Of a stretch of 60,527 nt of DNA, positions 16,449 through 24,626 are shown piece by piece (the stretch's first letter is position 1; every line of letters begins with the position of its first letter). The notes under the pieces are model-generated. The model searched no databases, was not told where the DNA came from, and worked only from the letters and a program-made list of their open reading frames with translations. Position numbers and translations under genes: made by a program. This DNA is from Pseudomonas sp. MWU13-2105 (GTDB lineage Bacteria > Pseudomonadota > Gammaproteobacteria > Pseudomonadales > Pseudomonadaceae), in contig NZ_JALLIY010000027.1 in assembly GCF_023242315.1 (NCBI RefSeq), positions 1 through 60,527 on the forward strand. Direction: 5' to 3'.

Positions 16449-17378
16449 TCAGGTGATATCCAGCATCAAGCGCTGGCGCACCACATCCACCAGCTTGTCC
16501 GGCTGGAATTTGGAGAGGAAGTTGTCGCAACCGACTTTCTTCACCATGGCATCGTTGAAACTGCCGGACAATGAGGTGTGCAGGACCACATACAGGCCGC
16601 GCAAGCGCGGGTCGTTGCGAATTTCGGTGGTCAGGCGATAACCGTCCATTTCCGGCATTTCCGCATCGGTGAAAACCATCAGCAGCTTGTCGGTCATGAC
16701 CGCACCGCCATCCGCCCAGCCCTTGAGCATGTTCAGGGCCTTCAGACCGTCGCTGGCGATATGCATTTTCACCCCCAGTTGCCCGAGGGTATCGCGCAAC
16801 TGGGAGAGGGCCACGTTCGAGTCATCGACCAGCAACACTTCGCGGCCACGGGCCTGCTCCATGATCGGATCGTCGAGCTTTTCACGGGACACCTTGGCGT
16901 TGTAAGGCACAATCTCGGCCAGGACCTTTTCCACGTCGATGATTTCCACCAACTGATCGTCCACCTTGCTGATGGCGGTCAGGTAATGCTGGCGACCGGC
17001 GCTGGTCGGCGGCGGCAGGATGGCTTCCCAGTTCATGTTGACGATGCGGTCCACGCCACCGACCAGGAACGCCTGCACCGAACGGTTGTATTCGGTAACG
17101 ATGATGGTGCTGTCGGGGCCCGGTACCAGCGGACGCATGCCGATCGCCTGGGACAGGTCGATCACCGGCAACGTCTGGCCGCGCAGGTTGACCACGCCAC
17201 AGACGAACGGATGGCGCTGAGGCATCAAGGTCAACTTGGGCAGTTGCAGCACTTCCTGGACCTTGAACACGTTGATCGCGAACAGCTGGCGCCCCGCCAA
17301 GCGAAACATGAGAATCTCCAGCCGGTTCTCACCCACCAGTTGCGTACGTTGATCTACTGTGTCGAGAATGCCGGCCAT
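16449..17378 (-). CDS. cheV: Chemotaxis coupling protein CheV (CheW-REC)
   Basis: A 309-residue fusion of a CheW coupling domain (about 1-160; LAGRQLFAINVFKVQEVLQL, CGVVNLRGQTLPVIDL) and a response-regulator receiver domain (about 175-305) with LLVDDSNVA and the phosphoacceptor region FTDAEMPEMDGY. CheV couples chemoreceptors to CheA and its receiver adjusts coupling strength. The ATG at 17378 has CAGGAG upstream. It is transcribed alone, away from the main chemotaxis operons; a 562-bp gap with a perfect-arm palindrome separates it from the divergent Hpt-like gene. Confidence 0.95.
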   Translation of the reverse strand: MAGILDTVDQRTQLVGENRLEILMFRLAGRQLFAINVFKVQEVLQLPKLTLMPQRHPFVCGVVNLRGQTLPVIDLSQAIGMRPLVPGPDSTIIVTEYNRSVQAFLVGGVDRIVNMNWEAILPPPTSAGRQHYLTAISKVDDQLVEIIDVEKVLAEIVPYNAKVSREKLDDPIMEQARGREVLLVDDSNVALSQLRDTLGQLGVKMHIASDGLKALNMLKGWADGGAVMTDKLLMVFTDAEMPEMDGYRLTTEIRNDPRLRGLYVVLHTSLSGSFNDAMVKKVGCDNFLSKFQPDKLVDVVRQRLMLDIT

Positions 17379-17940
17379 TAGTGACTCCTGGGCTTGCTGC
17401 TGAAAGTGACATTGAATAGGTTATCGGCGGAGAACATCGGAGCTTGACCCTCCGACCAAATGCCAGTCAAAAGCATTGATGTCACATTAGCATCATGCTT
17501 TACTCAGTTCACCCCCGCCGTCGCCATGCGCGACAACAGATTTGAGCTATAGTTCCTCATGCTAGGGGAATCCCCTAGCCACAATCAGGTCCAACCTGAT
17601 ATTCGCAATATCCAATAGCCATTAATGTGACGCCATTCTCATTGCATGAATGGAGTCAGGCTTTTGCTTTCGATCGCAGGACCACGGCCAGACAGCCAGG
17701 TGAAAACCTTCACCGACCATGCCCAAGCCCTCTGGACCGTCGCTTCCGGTGATTTTCCGCGGGCCTGCCTGCGGGGCCTTTTGACGCCCGGCGACCTGCA
17801 CTTGAGAACAAAATGCAATAACAGCAATTCGAAACAATCAGAAACAGACTACAGACACACACGGCCTGTCGGCATTAACTTTAAACCGTTCGCCCCGTGC
17901 GACCTTCTATCGCCTGCCTATGCAATCAAGGAGATAAAGC
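17379..17940. other. Long divergent upstream region of cheV and the Hpt-like gene
   Basis: 562 bp without a convincing gene and with lower GC than its neighbours. It contains the palindrome at 17561-17579. A 102-codon open frame from 17646 has no ribosome site and atypical composition and is not called. The AAGGAG of the Hpt-like gene ends near 17934. Confidence 0.65.
17561..17579. promoter_or_regulatory. Palindrome with perfect 8-bp arms, possible operator
   Basis: GCTAGGGG-AAT-CCCCTAGC, about 185 bp upstream of cheV and 360 bp upstream of the Hpt-like gene. There is no T-run, so it looks like a protein-binding site rather than a terminator. The binding factor is unknown. Confidence 0.45.
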
Positions 17941-18405
17941 ATGCTGAACGGTAAAGAGCGGCAAGCCAGCTTGCCGGAGTTCCTGGTCGAGGCCCAAGCC
18001 CTGCAAACGAAGATGCAGGAGTGCTGCCAGCATCTGGAACTGATCCGCAACGACAAGGATGCCATTGATTGCCTCCTCGCCTCGCTGCACACCCTGGCCA
18101 GTTGCGCGCAAGGCCTGGGTGTTCGCTCGATGGCCCGCTTTTCGCGGCAGATCCATGCCCTCCTGAACCAGCCCCAGGACCCTATCAACCTGCATGAGGA
18201 CGCCTTGCTGGCCTTGCGCAATTGCCTGACGCTGCTGGCCTGGCAGGTCGAACTGATCGACCCGCGGACCGGCCAATTGGGCCTGGACGACGAAGAGGAG
18301 TCTGAACTGATCACCGCGCTCGCCATCCAGACCGGCCAATACGGATCAACCGTCACCGAGCCGAAAACCTTCACCCTGATCACCTTCCCCGAACGCTCCG
18401 CTTGA
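17941..18405 (+). CDS. Hpt-like helical protein
   Basis: A 154-residue all-helical protein. Residues 40-75 read DCLLASLHTLASCAQGLG...FSRQIHALLNQ, which resembles the histidine phosphotransfer pattern HTLKG-A-x-LG with a candidate phosphoacceptor His50. The usual Lys and Gly after the histidine are replaced by Ala and Ser, so phosphotransfer may be weak or lost. A second helical pair (LLALRNCLTLLAWQVELID) completes a four-helix-bundle-like layout; the C-terminal ~40 residues look flexible. AAGGAG lies 7 nt before the ATG. It faces cheV and precedes a two-component pair, so a phosphorelay role is plausible but unproven. Confidence 0.65.
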   Translation: MLNGKERQASLPEFLVEAQALQTKMQECCQHLELIRNDKDAIDCLLASLHTLASCAQGLGVRSMARFSRQIHALLNQPQDPINLHEDALLALRNCLTLLAWQVELIDPRTGQLGLDDEEESELITALAIQTGQYGSTVTEPKTFTLITFPERSA

Positions 18406-18873
18406 ACAGCTCGCCATCCTCACACCTTCGATCCGCCCTCTTCATACCCAAAAACGACAATAACAACTCACCTCGAACTTCCCGGTTTCAGGTGCTGGTT
18501 TTTTAATGCAAAAAGAATAACTAGTGTCTACCCGACTAAAGTACCGGAACAGCCTTCCGACTTCAGTTAGAGTAAGCTGCCTTAACCGCACTTTGTGGAA
18601 CAAACGTACGAAAAAAGTTGACCACCTGGACATATATCAACCAACAGCGACCGCCCCCGGATGGCGTGGTACTATGCCTGCGATTCGCATATGTGCTTGT
18701 ACAGCTTAGTAATTTTACCAACAGATATCAAAATGACATCATTGCGCAAAGTTCCTCACCCTGACACTGTTTCATCTCGAATGCATACAATAAACCGTAC
18801 CTGTTTTTCAAACTTGGCCTGTCGGTTGTCCTGACGGTCTACCCGTAGCGAACATTCATTGGCTCCATACGCT
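18406..18873. other. AT-richer gap before the sensor kinase gene
   Basis: 468 bp with markedly lower GC than the window and several T/A runs. No protein reads well in any frame. A sequence TGGTACTATGCCTGCG near 18667 resembles a sigma-54 GG-N10-GC promoter but with three mismatches to consensus, and it is distant from the next start. The low GC suggests acquired or decaying sequence. Confidence 0.5.
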
Positions 18874-19764
18874 ATGTACGCCAGCCTCAAGTCATTCAAG
18901 CCTTGGCTACCTTCTCGCAAAAATGCCCGCCGGCTGACAGCCGTGCTGTGCATCAGCTCGGCCATCGCCAGCGTGCTCATCTACAGCACCTACGCCCGCT
19001 TCCCCTTGGGGTTACTGATCCTCAACCTGGCCGCCTTGGCCAGCGTCTGGCTCCAGCATCGAGACGCCGGCACCTCCATCCAGTTCCAGCCGCAGGAGCT
19101 GGCCGATCGCCTGCTGCAGGTGCAGGAGAACGAACGACACCGCCTCAGTCGCGAACTGCATGACGACATCGGCCAGTTGCTCACGGCGGCCAAGCTCCAG
19201 GCCCAGTGGTTGCAACGGCGCTTGCCCGACGACCTGCAAAGCCACTTCGAGAGCCTCGACCACACCCTGGACGAAACCCTGGCCAAAGTCCGCGACGTCT
19301 CGGCCATTCTCAATCCCCGCCAGTTGGCCAGCCTTGGCCTGGAAGCCAGCCTGCGCGCGCATTTGCTCAAGACCCTGGAAAACACCAGCGTGCTCTGGAG
19401 CCTGGAGTGTCAGCAACGGCTGACCGGGATTCCCGAGGAGATGGCGCTGACCGCGTTCCGCGTGACCCAGGAAGCCGTCACCAACATGCTGCGCCACGCC
19501 CAGGCACGTAACCTGCTGGTGCGTATCAAGCGCTTGCCCGAAGGTTTGTCCCTGCACATCGCCGACGACGGCCAGGGCTTTTCACCGGAGCGCAATCCCG
19601 GCGCGGCCGGCCAGCGTGGCATGGCCGGCATGGCCGAGCGCATCGAACAGGCAGGCGGAATATTGACAGTCAGCAGCGGACCCGGCAAAGGTACGCAGAT
19701 CGAAGCACTGCTGCCCTGGGCACCACGCGCCCTGGAACGCGCCAGCAAGAATAAGGCTCCATGA
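18874..19764 (+). CDS. Membrane sensor histidine kinase, NarL/UhpB type (HisKA_3)
   Basis: A 296-residue kinase. After a short basic N terminus, two hydrophobic segments (about 22-40 and 44-61) form a membrane hairpin with almost no periplasmic loop, so the signal is probably sensed in the membrane or cytoplasm. The dimerisation/phosphoacceptor helix is QENERHRLSRELHDDIGQLL with His96. The ATPase domain shows AVTNMLRHAQARN (N box), IADDGQGFSP and GMAGMAERIEQAGG (G boxes). The ATG at 18874 is preferred to an in-frame TTG five codons upstream. It overlaps the response-regulator start by ATGA, so they are translationally coupled. Confidence 0.9.
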   Translation: MYASLKSFKPWLPSRKNARRLTAVLCISSAIASVLIYSTYARFPLGLLILNLAALASVWLQHRDAGTSIQFQPQELADRLLQVQENERHRLSRELHDDIGQLLTAAKLQAQWLQRRLPDDLQSHFESLDHTLDETLAKVRDVSAILNPRQLASLGLEASLRAHLLKTLENTSVLWSLECQQRLTGIPEEMALTAFRVTQEAVTNMLRHAQARNLLVRIKRLPEGLSLHIADDGQGFSPERNPGAAGQRGMAGMAERIEQAGGILTVSSGPGKGTQIEALLPWAPRALERASKNKAP

Positions 19765-20423
19765 CCTGCACCCTACTTCTGGTGGATGACCACTCACTAA
19801 TCCGGGCCGGTGTCCGCGCCCTGGTACTGGATATCCCGGGTTACGCCGTGATCGGCGAAGCCAGCGATGGCGCGCAGCTGCTCGACGCCGTGGAACGGCT
19901 GAACCCGGATATCATCCTGCTCGACCTGTCCATGCGCGAAACCGGTGGCCTGGATGCCCTGCGCAAACTCAAGGCTGTGCGCCCCCAGAGCAAGGTGCTG
20001 ATCCTGTCGATGCACACCGACCCGCAGTTGATCATGCAAGCCCTGGAAATCGGTGCGCACGGCTACCTGCTCAAGGACACCACCGCCACCGAACTGGCCC
20101 AGGCCCTCGATGCCCTGCGCAGCAACGAACGCTACCTGAGCCCGGCCATCGCCCATACGGTGATCAACCAGGCCCTGACCCAGGTCCAGCGCAACCTACC
20201 GGCCGAACGGGCCGAGACCCATAACCTGACCGGACGTCAGTTGGAGATCCTGCGACTGATCGTGCGCGGCAAGTCGACCCGGGAAATCGCCAACGGCCTG
20301 GGCCTGAGCATCAAGACCGTGGAAACCCACCGCTCGCAGATCATGAAGCGGCTGCAGATCTTCGATGTCGCCGGCCTGGTACTGTTCGCGGTGCGTGAGC
20401 ACATCATCAGCCTCGACGACTGA
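19761..20423 (+). CDS. LuxR/NarL-type response regulator
   Basis: A 220-residue regulator with an N-terminal receiver domain (LLLVDDHSLIRAGVRAL; acidic pair Asp9/Asp10 and phosphoacceptor Asp55 in ILLDLSM; conserved Lys in LLKD) and a C-terminal LuxR-type helix-turn-helix (LTGRQLEILRLIVRGKSTRE, then GLSIKTVETHRSQIMKRL). It overlaps the kinase gene by 4 bp and is its obvious partner. The next genes are exopolysaccharide-type genes on the same strand, so it may once have controlled them; this is inference from proximity. Family resembles GacA/UhpA-like regulators but no specific orthologue is claimed. Confidence 0.93.
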   Translation: MTCTLLLVDDHSLIRAGVRALVLDIPGYAVIGEASDGAQLLDAVERLNPDIILLDLSMRETGGLDALRKLKAVRPQSKVLILSMHTDPQLIMQALEIGAHGYLLKDTTATELAQALDALRSNERYLSPAIAHTVINQALTQVQRNLPAERAETHNLTGRQLEILRLIVRGKSTREIANGLGLSIKTVETHRSQIMKRLQIFDVAGLVLFAVREHIISLDD

Positions 20424-20563
20424 GCAGCGGCGAACCCTTGGGCAGGATGCACTCGTAGAGCCGCCGAGCGGGCCTCGAAATGCCTTGCGCTCGCTCATGA
20501 ACGCCTCTCCCTCCAGAATGACCTGAAAGACGTTGACCGCGGCCGAAGCGAAAATCCCTTTAA

Positions 20564-21127
20564 TTCAAAGAGTTTATCTACGATTCCGACAAGAACAAGC
20601 ATTCACTTGGCTTGATGTTGTCAGCGGTGATGCTGCTGGCGGCCTTGGCGATCAAGCTCGATTCGCCGGGCCCGGCGCTGTTCCGCCAGAAACACTACGA
20701 CTACAACAATCGCCTGATCGAAGCCTTCAAGTTTCGCTCGATGCATCAGCACCAGAGCGATGCCACCGCCGAGACACAAACCACCCGGGCCGGGCGCTTC
20801 ATCCGCAAGACCAGCCTCGATGAACTACCACAACGGTTCAACGTCTTCATCGGTAGCATGTCGATGGTCGGCCCGCGCGCTCACGACACGGCCACCAAGG
20901 CCGCGGGCATCCTGTTCGAGGAAGCTGCCTAGAGCGACCGGGTCAAACCGGGAATCACCGGGTTGGCACAGATCAATCGCTACAGGGGTGAAACCGATAC
21001 CCTGGAAAAAATCGAGAAATGTGTCGAATTTGATCTGCAATACATCGAAAACCGGTCGATCTGGTTCGACCTCTACATCCCGCTCCGCACTGCTCCGGCA
21101 GTGCTCATGACTCGCGAGGCCTTCTGA
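20564..21127 (+). pseudogene. Broken undecaprenyl-phosphate sugar-phosphotransferase (PslA/WbaP-type C-terminal domain)
   Basis: The frame reads FKEFIYDSDKNKHSLGLMLS, then AIKLDSPGPALFRQKHYDYN, EAFKFRSMHQHQSD, GRFIRKTSLDELPQRFNVF and SMSMVGPRAH, the catalytic C-terminal domain of bacterial sugar transferases that start EPS repeat units at the inner membrane. It has no N-terminal membrane domain (a stop codon precedes at 20561) and is split by an in-frame TAG at 20930-20932; the same frame then continues with VKPGITGLAQINRYRGETDT to the TGA at 21125. A short deletion also seems to shorten the membrane helix. The TGA abuts the next ATG, as in an intact pslA-pslB-like operon. Confidence 0.82.
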
Positions 21128-22594
21128 ATGAGCACACTCATTCCCTGCATCATCGCCGGTGGCGCCGGCACCCGCCTGTGGCCTGTGTCGCGCGAAGCCA
21201 TGCCGAAACCTTTCATGCGCCTGCCCGACGGCGAAAGCCTGCTGCAGAAGACCTTCCGCCGGGCCGTCGGGTTGGCCGATGTCCAGCGGGTGCTGACGGT
21301 GACCAACCGCGAGGTGTTCTTCCGCACCCTGGATGACTACCGCCTGCTGAACAAGGGCGACGCGGCGCTGGACTTCATCCTCGAACCCTTTGGCCGCAAC
21401 ACCGCCCCGGCCATCGCCGCGGCGGCCTTGCATGTGGCCAGGCTCTACGGGGAAGACGCGCAGTTACTGGTGCTGCCGGCCGATCACCTGATCAAGGACC
21501 TGGACGCCTTCGCCAAGGCGGTCGACAGCGCTCGACGACTGGCCGAGCAAGGCTGGCTGGTGACCTTCGGCCTGGTTCCGAGCCAACCCGAGACCGGCTT
21601 CGGCTACATCGAGAAAGGCCAGGCCCTGGGCGACGGGGCTTTCCAGGTCGCGCGCTTCGTCGAGAAGCCCGATGCGAAGACCGCGCAGCACTACCTCGAC
21701 GGCGGTCGGCACCTGTGGAATGCCGGCATGTTCTGCCTGCGGGCCGACGCCGCGCTGCGCGAACTGCGCGAACACGCCCCGGACGTACTCGACGCCATGA
21801 CCGAGTGCCTGGCCCACAGCCACAGCCGCGAAGGCAGCCAGGAGCTTCAGTTGGAGCTGGATGGCAAGAGCCTGTCCCGGGCACCGGACATTTCCATCGA
21901 CTACGCCCTGATGGAGCGCTCACACAAAGTCGCGGTGCTGCCCTGCCAACTCGGCTGGAGCGATATCGGCTCGTGGCAGGCAGTGCGTGAACTGACACCG
22001 GCCGATGCCCAGGGCAACCAGTGCAACGGCGAGACCGTGCTGCACGACGTCAGCAACTGCTACATCGATTCGCCCAAGCGCCTGGTGGGCGCGCTCGGAC
22101 TCAAGGACCTGGTCATCATCGACACCCCGGACGCCCTGCTGATCGCCGACGGCAAGCGCAGCCAGGACGTCCGGCTGATCGCCCAGGAGCTCAAGCGCCA
22201 GGGCCACGACGCCTATCGCCTGCACCGTACCGTAAGCCGTCCGTGGGGCACCTACACCGTGATCGAGGAAGGCAAGCGCTTCAAGATCAAGCGCATCGTG
22301 GTCAAACCCAACGCCTCGCTGTCGCTGCAGATGCACCACCATCGCAGCGAACACTGGATCGTGGTCAGCGGCATGGCACAGGTCACCAATGGGGACAACG
22401 AATTCATGCTCGACACCAATGAGTCGACCTTTATCAAGCCGGGCAAACAACACCGGCTGGCCAACCCCGGGGTGATCGAACTGGTGATGATCGAAGTGCA
22501 GAGCGGCGAGTACCTCGACGAAGACGACATCGTGCGCTTCAACGACATTTATGGGCGGACTCCCGCCGAAACCGACAAGCCCCGAAACACCTGA
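21128..22594 (+). CDS. Mannose-1-phosphate guanylyltransferase / mannose-6-phosphate isomerase
   Basis: Bifunctional enzyme supplying GDP-mannose for polysaccharides (AlgA/PslB/XanB/CpsB family). The 488-residue protein starts with the nucleotidyltransferase signature IPCIIAGGAGTRLWPVSR, then MPKPFM, FGRNTAPAIA and VEKPDAKTA (about 1-340), and ends with the cupin-type isomerase domain (SRPWGTYTVIEEGKRFKIKR, LSLQMHHHRSEHWIVVSG with metal-binding His residues). It is intact and full length. It begins one base after the stop codon of the broken transferase, the order I recall for pslA-pslB. Without neighbours of a working EPS cluster it may serve another GDP-mannose pathway; algA versus pslB cannot be decided here. 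Confidence 0.92.
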   Translation: MSTLIPCIIAGGAGTRLWPVSREAMPKPFMRLPDGESLLQKTFRRAVGLADVQRVLTVTNREVFFRTLDDYRLLNKGDAALDFILEPFGRNTAPAIAAAALHVARLYGEDAQLLVLPADHLIKDLDAFAKAVDSARRLAEQGWLVTFGLVPSQPETGFGYIEKGQALGDGAFQVARFVEKPDAKTAQHYLDGGRHLWNAGMFCLRADAALRELREHAPDVLDAMTECLAHSHSREGSQELQLELDGKSLSRAPDISIDYALMERSHKVAVLPCQLGWSDIGSWQAVRELTPADAQGNQCNGETVLHDVSNCYIDSPKRLVGALGLKDLVIIDTPDALLIADGKRSQDVRLIAQELKRQGHDAYRLHRTVSRPWGTYTVIEEGKRFKIKRIVVKPNASLSLQMHHHRSEHWIVVSGMAQVTNGDNEFMLDTNESTFIKPGKQHRLANPGVIELVMIEVQSGEYLDEDDIVRFNDIYGRTPAETDKPRNT

Positions 22595-22731
22595 ACCAGT
22601 AGGAGCGCCCACCTGCACGGACCTTGGTCTGTCAGGACGGGTAAGCATGCACAAAGGGGAAGACTGATCAATGAACAAACTCCTGCAGATCCTCAGTGTT
22701 TTTATTCATCAGTGCCTGCAGTATCCCGGCC

Positions 22732-22863
22732 ATGAACGTCAAGGCCGCCGGCGCCAGCAACCGCGCATCGGTATTGCTGCAACGAGGCCACGTGGTGTTC
22801 GTGCCCAAGTCCCATGTGGGCAATGGCATCAGCTCCAGCGACGGCACCTTTGAACCGGCCTGA
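22732..22863 (+). pseudogene. C-terminal scrap of a polysaccharide export (Wza/PslD-like) protein
   Basis: A 43-residue frame ending at TGA 22861 contains ASVLLQRGHVVFVPKSHVGN. This resembles the common Wza-type tail in which a leucine-rich strand leads into GDVVYVPKS. The preceding codons in frame lack export-domain sequence, so only the end survives. Gene order transferase - GMP/PMI - export protein would fit a decayed Psl-type operon. The fragment is short, so the assignment is tentative. Confidence 0.4.
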
Positions 22864-23175
22864 TCGCGCCGCCCCCGCATGCCTGATCGGGAGAGCCTTC
22901 AAACGCCGAGGACTTTTCCGATAACCATCAGAGAACAGCCTCAATTGACCCAGAGACGAAATAAGGCGAACTTCTTCAAGCTCTTTTTATCGAGCGAATA
23001 ACACTCTGGACCTGAACCATCGAGGAAGCATATTCACATGGAAGTCGAGCTACAGCACTGCGCGGCACCGCGCTTGAGCGCTTCGGCCCACGAGCCGGGC
23101 CATCACGACGCCAAACCGCAATTCCCGCCCCGCCATGACAAGGCCAAGACGACCCGAACCCCTGGAGGCGATGCT
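22864..23175. other. Gap with no recognisable gene
   Basis: 312 bp between the export-protein scrap and the small coiled-coil gene. It contains an AT-rich stretch (22925-23000) that may hold the promoter of the next gene. No protein similarity could be recognised. Confidence 0.55.
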
Positions 23176-23370
23176 ATGGAACCCCGAATCACAGAGCTGG
23201 AAACCCGCTTCGAATACATCCACCGCGACCTGAACGAGGTGCGCAACGATGTAAAATCCATCAAGAGCCGACTGACCTACATTGCCGGTGCCGCCGCGGT
23301 GATCGGCGCGCCCCTGGCCTGGATTGCCAACAATCGCATGGATCAGATCCTGCTGTTGCTGACCTCCTGA
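23176..23370 (+). CDS. Small coiled-coil, membrane-anchored protein
   Basis: A 64-residue protein: residues 1-33 form an amphipathic coiled coil (MEPRITELETRFEYIHRDLN, then NDVKSIKSRL), followed by a hydrophobic helix (YIAGAAAVIGAPLAWIA) and a short tail ending ILLLLTS. GGAGG with 8-nt spacing marks the ATG at 23176 as the start; the upstream in-frame open sequence is rejected. Proteins of this design (short coiled coil plus one membrane helix) occur near phage lysis genes and as stray chromosomal genes in pseudomonads. Function unknown. Isolated gene, convergent with recR. Confidence 0.7.
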   Translation: MEPRITELETRFEYIHRDLNEVRNDVKSIKSRLTYIAGAAAVIGAPLAWIANNRMDQILLLLTS

Positions 23371-23457
23371 CCCCCCCGTTACCCGTGTCGCGTCGCTGGG
23401 GCGCGACCGGGCCCCGCAGGCCTCAAGCGTCAGCGTCGTGGCCCAGGCCTGGCCGGC

Positions 23458-24060
23458 TTACAAGGAAATCGGCTTACGTCCGGCAAACGAATGCGCCAGG
23501 GTGCCACCGTCCACCAACTCCAGCTCCCCCCCCAGCGGCACGCCATGGGCGATACGCGAGGTGATCAGGCCCTTGTTGCTCAGCAACTGGGCGATGTAAT
23601 GAGCCGTGGCTTCGCCTTCGACGGTCGGGTTGGTGGCGAGGATGATCTCGGTAAAACTGCCCTGCTCTTCGATTCGCGCCAGCAGTTGCGGAATACCGAT
23701 GGCTTCCGGGCCGAGGCCATCGAGCGGCGACAGGTGCCCCTTGAGCACGAAGTAGCGGCCGCGGTAGCCCGTCTGCTCCACCGCATAGACATCCATCGGG
23801 CCTTCGACCACGCACAGCAGGCTGTCATCACGCCGGGGGTCGGCGCACTGCGGGCAAAGATCGTCTTCGGTGAGGGTGCGGCACTGGCGACAATGCCCGA
23901 CCCCGTCCATGGCCTGGCCAAGGGCCTGGGCCAGGCGCGACCCGCCGCTGCGATCACGCTCGAGCAGTTGCAGGGCCATGCGCTGGGCGGTTTTCTGGCC
24001 GACGCCCGGGAGTACCCGCAAGGCATCGATCAGTTGGCGAATCAGGGGGCTGAAGCTCAT
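23458..24060 (-). CDS. recR: Recombination mediator RecR
   Basis: RecR acts with RecO/RecF to load RecA on SSB-coated single strands at gaps. The 200-residue protein has the expected length: N-terminal helix-hairpin-helix (IDALRVLPGVGQKTAQRM), the four-cysteine zinc finger (C-x2-C from CRQCRTL to CPQCADP, about residues 58-73), a Toprim domain (LLCVVEGPMDVYAVE and ILATNPTVEGEATA) and the C-terminal Walker B-like segment. The start at 24060 (MSFSPLIRQ) matches the family; the open frame extends further upstream without a ribosome site. It follows ybaB and dnaX on the same strand, the classic dnaX-ybaB-recR cluster. Confidence 0.96.
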   Translation of the reverse strand: MSFSPLIRQLIDALRVLPGVGQKTAQRMALQLLERDRSGGSRLAQALGQAMDGVGHCRQCRTLTEDDLCPQCADPRRDDSLLCVVEGPMDVYAVEQTGYRGRYFVLKGHLSPLDGLGPEAIGIPQLLARIEEQGSFTEIILATNPTVEGEATAHYIAQLLSNKGLITSRIAHGVPLGGELELVDGGTLAHSFAGRKPISL

Positions 24061-24233
24061 GGCAAAGGGTCCGACAGAACACGAGACGCGGTTTATACCC
24101 GCGCCTCCAGCCAACGTCCAGGGGGGACGCTGGAACACTGAAACTTGCAGGAGCCGAACTGGCGCGAGGGTGGCGATGAATCGTCATCCCATCGCCATGC
24201 AGGCCGGCCCCGCAGGATAAAACGCAAACAGCC

Positions 24234-24560
24234 TTAGAACGGCATCTTGAAACCCGGAGGCAGTTGCATGCCGGCGGTCATGCCCGACATCTTGTCCTGG
24301 CTGTTGCTTTCGATCTTGCGCGTGGCGTCGTTGAACGCGGCGGCGATCAGATCTTCCAGTACCTCCAGGTCTTCCTCCTTCAGGCTCGGGTCGATGCTGA
24401 CGCGCTTGACGTCGTGACGACCGGTCATCACCACCGACACCAGGCCGGCGCCGGACTGGCCGGTCACTTCGGCGTTGGCCAGTTCTTCCTGCATCTTGGC
24501 CATTTTTTCCTGCATCTGCTGCGCCTGCTTCATCAGGCCGGCCATGCCACCTTTCATCAT
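24234..24560 (-). CDS. Nucleoid-associated protein YbaB/EbfC
   Basis: A 108-residue DNA-binding dimer-forming protein. It starts MMKGGMAGLMKQAQQMQEKM, a Met-rich amphipathic helix, continues with ELANAEVTGQSGAGLVSVVM and VKRVSIDPSL, and ends in a long helix and a Pro/Gly tail (LPPGFKMPF), all typical of YbaB. The start at 24560 is chosen because GAGGTG lies 7 nt upstream; an in-frame GTG three codons before is rejected. It sits between dnaX and recR, 66 bp after dnaX and 173 bp before recR, the conserved arrangement. Confidence 0.94.
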   Translation of the reverse strand: MMKGGMAGLMKQAQQMQEKMAKMQEELANAEVTGQSGAGLVSVVMTGRHDVKRVSIDPSLKEEDLEVLEDLIAAAFNDATRKIESNSQDKMSGMTAGMQLPPGFKMPF

Positions 24561-24626
24561 GGGAATCACCTCAAGAGTTACATGTACAAAGAGACGCGAG
24601 GCCCAGGGCCTGGCGTCGTTCAGTTA

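Noticed and set aside
17646..17954. 102-codon frame upstream of the Hpt-like gene
   Set aside because: No ribosome site, atypical composition, and it overlaps the start of the supported gene.
18667..18682. Possible sigma-54 promoter TGGTACTATGCCTGCG
   Set aside because: Three mismatches to consensus at key positions and nearly 200 bp from the next start; kept only as a note in the gap entry.
20196..20498. 100-codon minus-strand frame over the response regulator end
   Set aside because: Mostly antisense to the LuxR helix-turn-helix; only its first 25 codons lie in the gap, with no recognisable domain.
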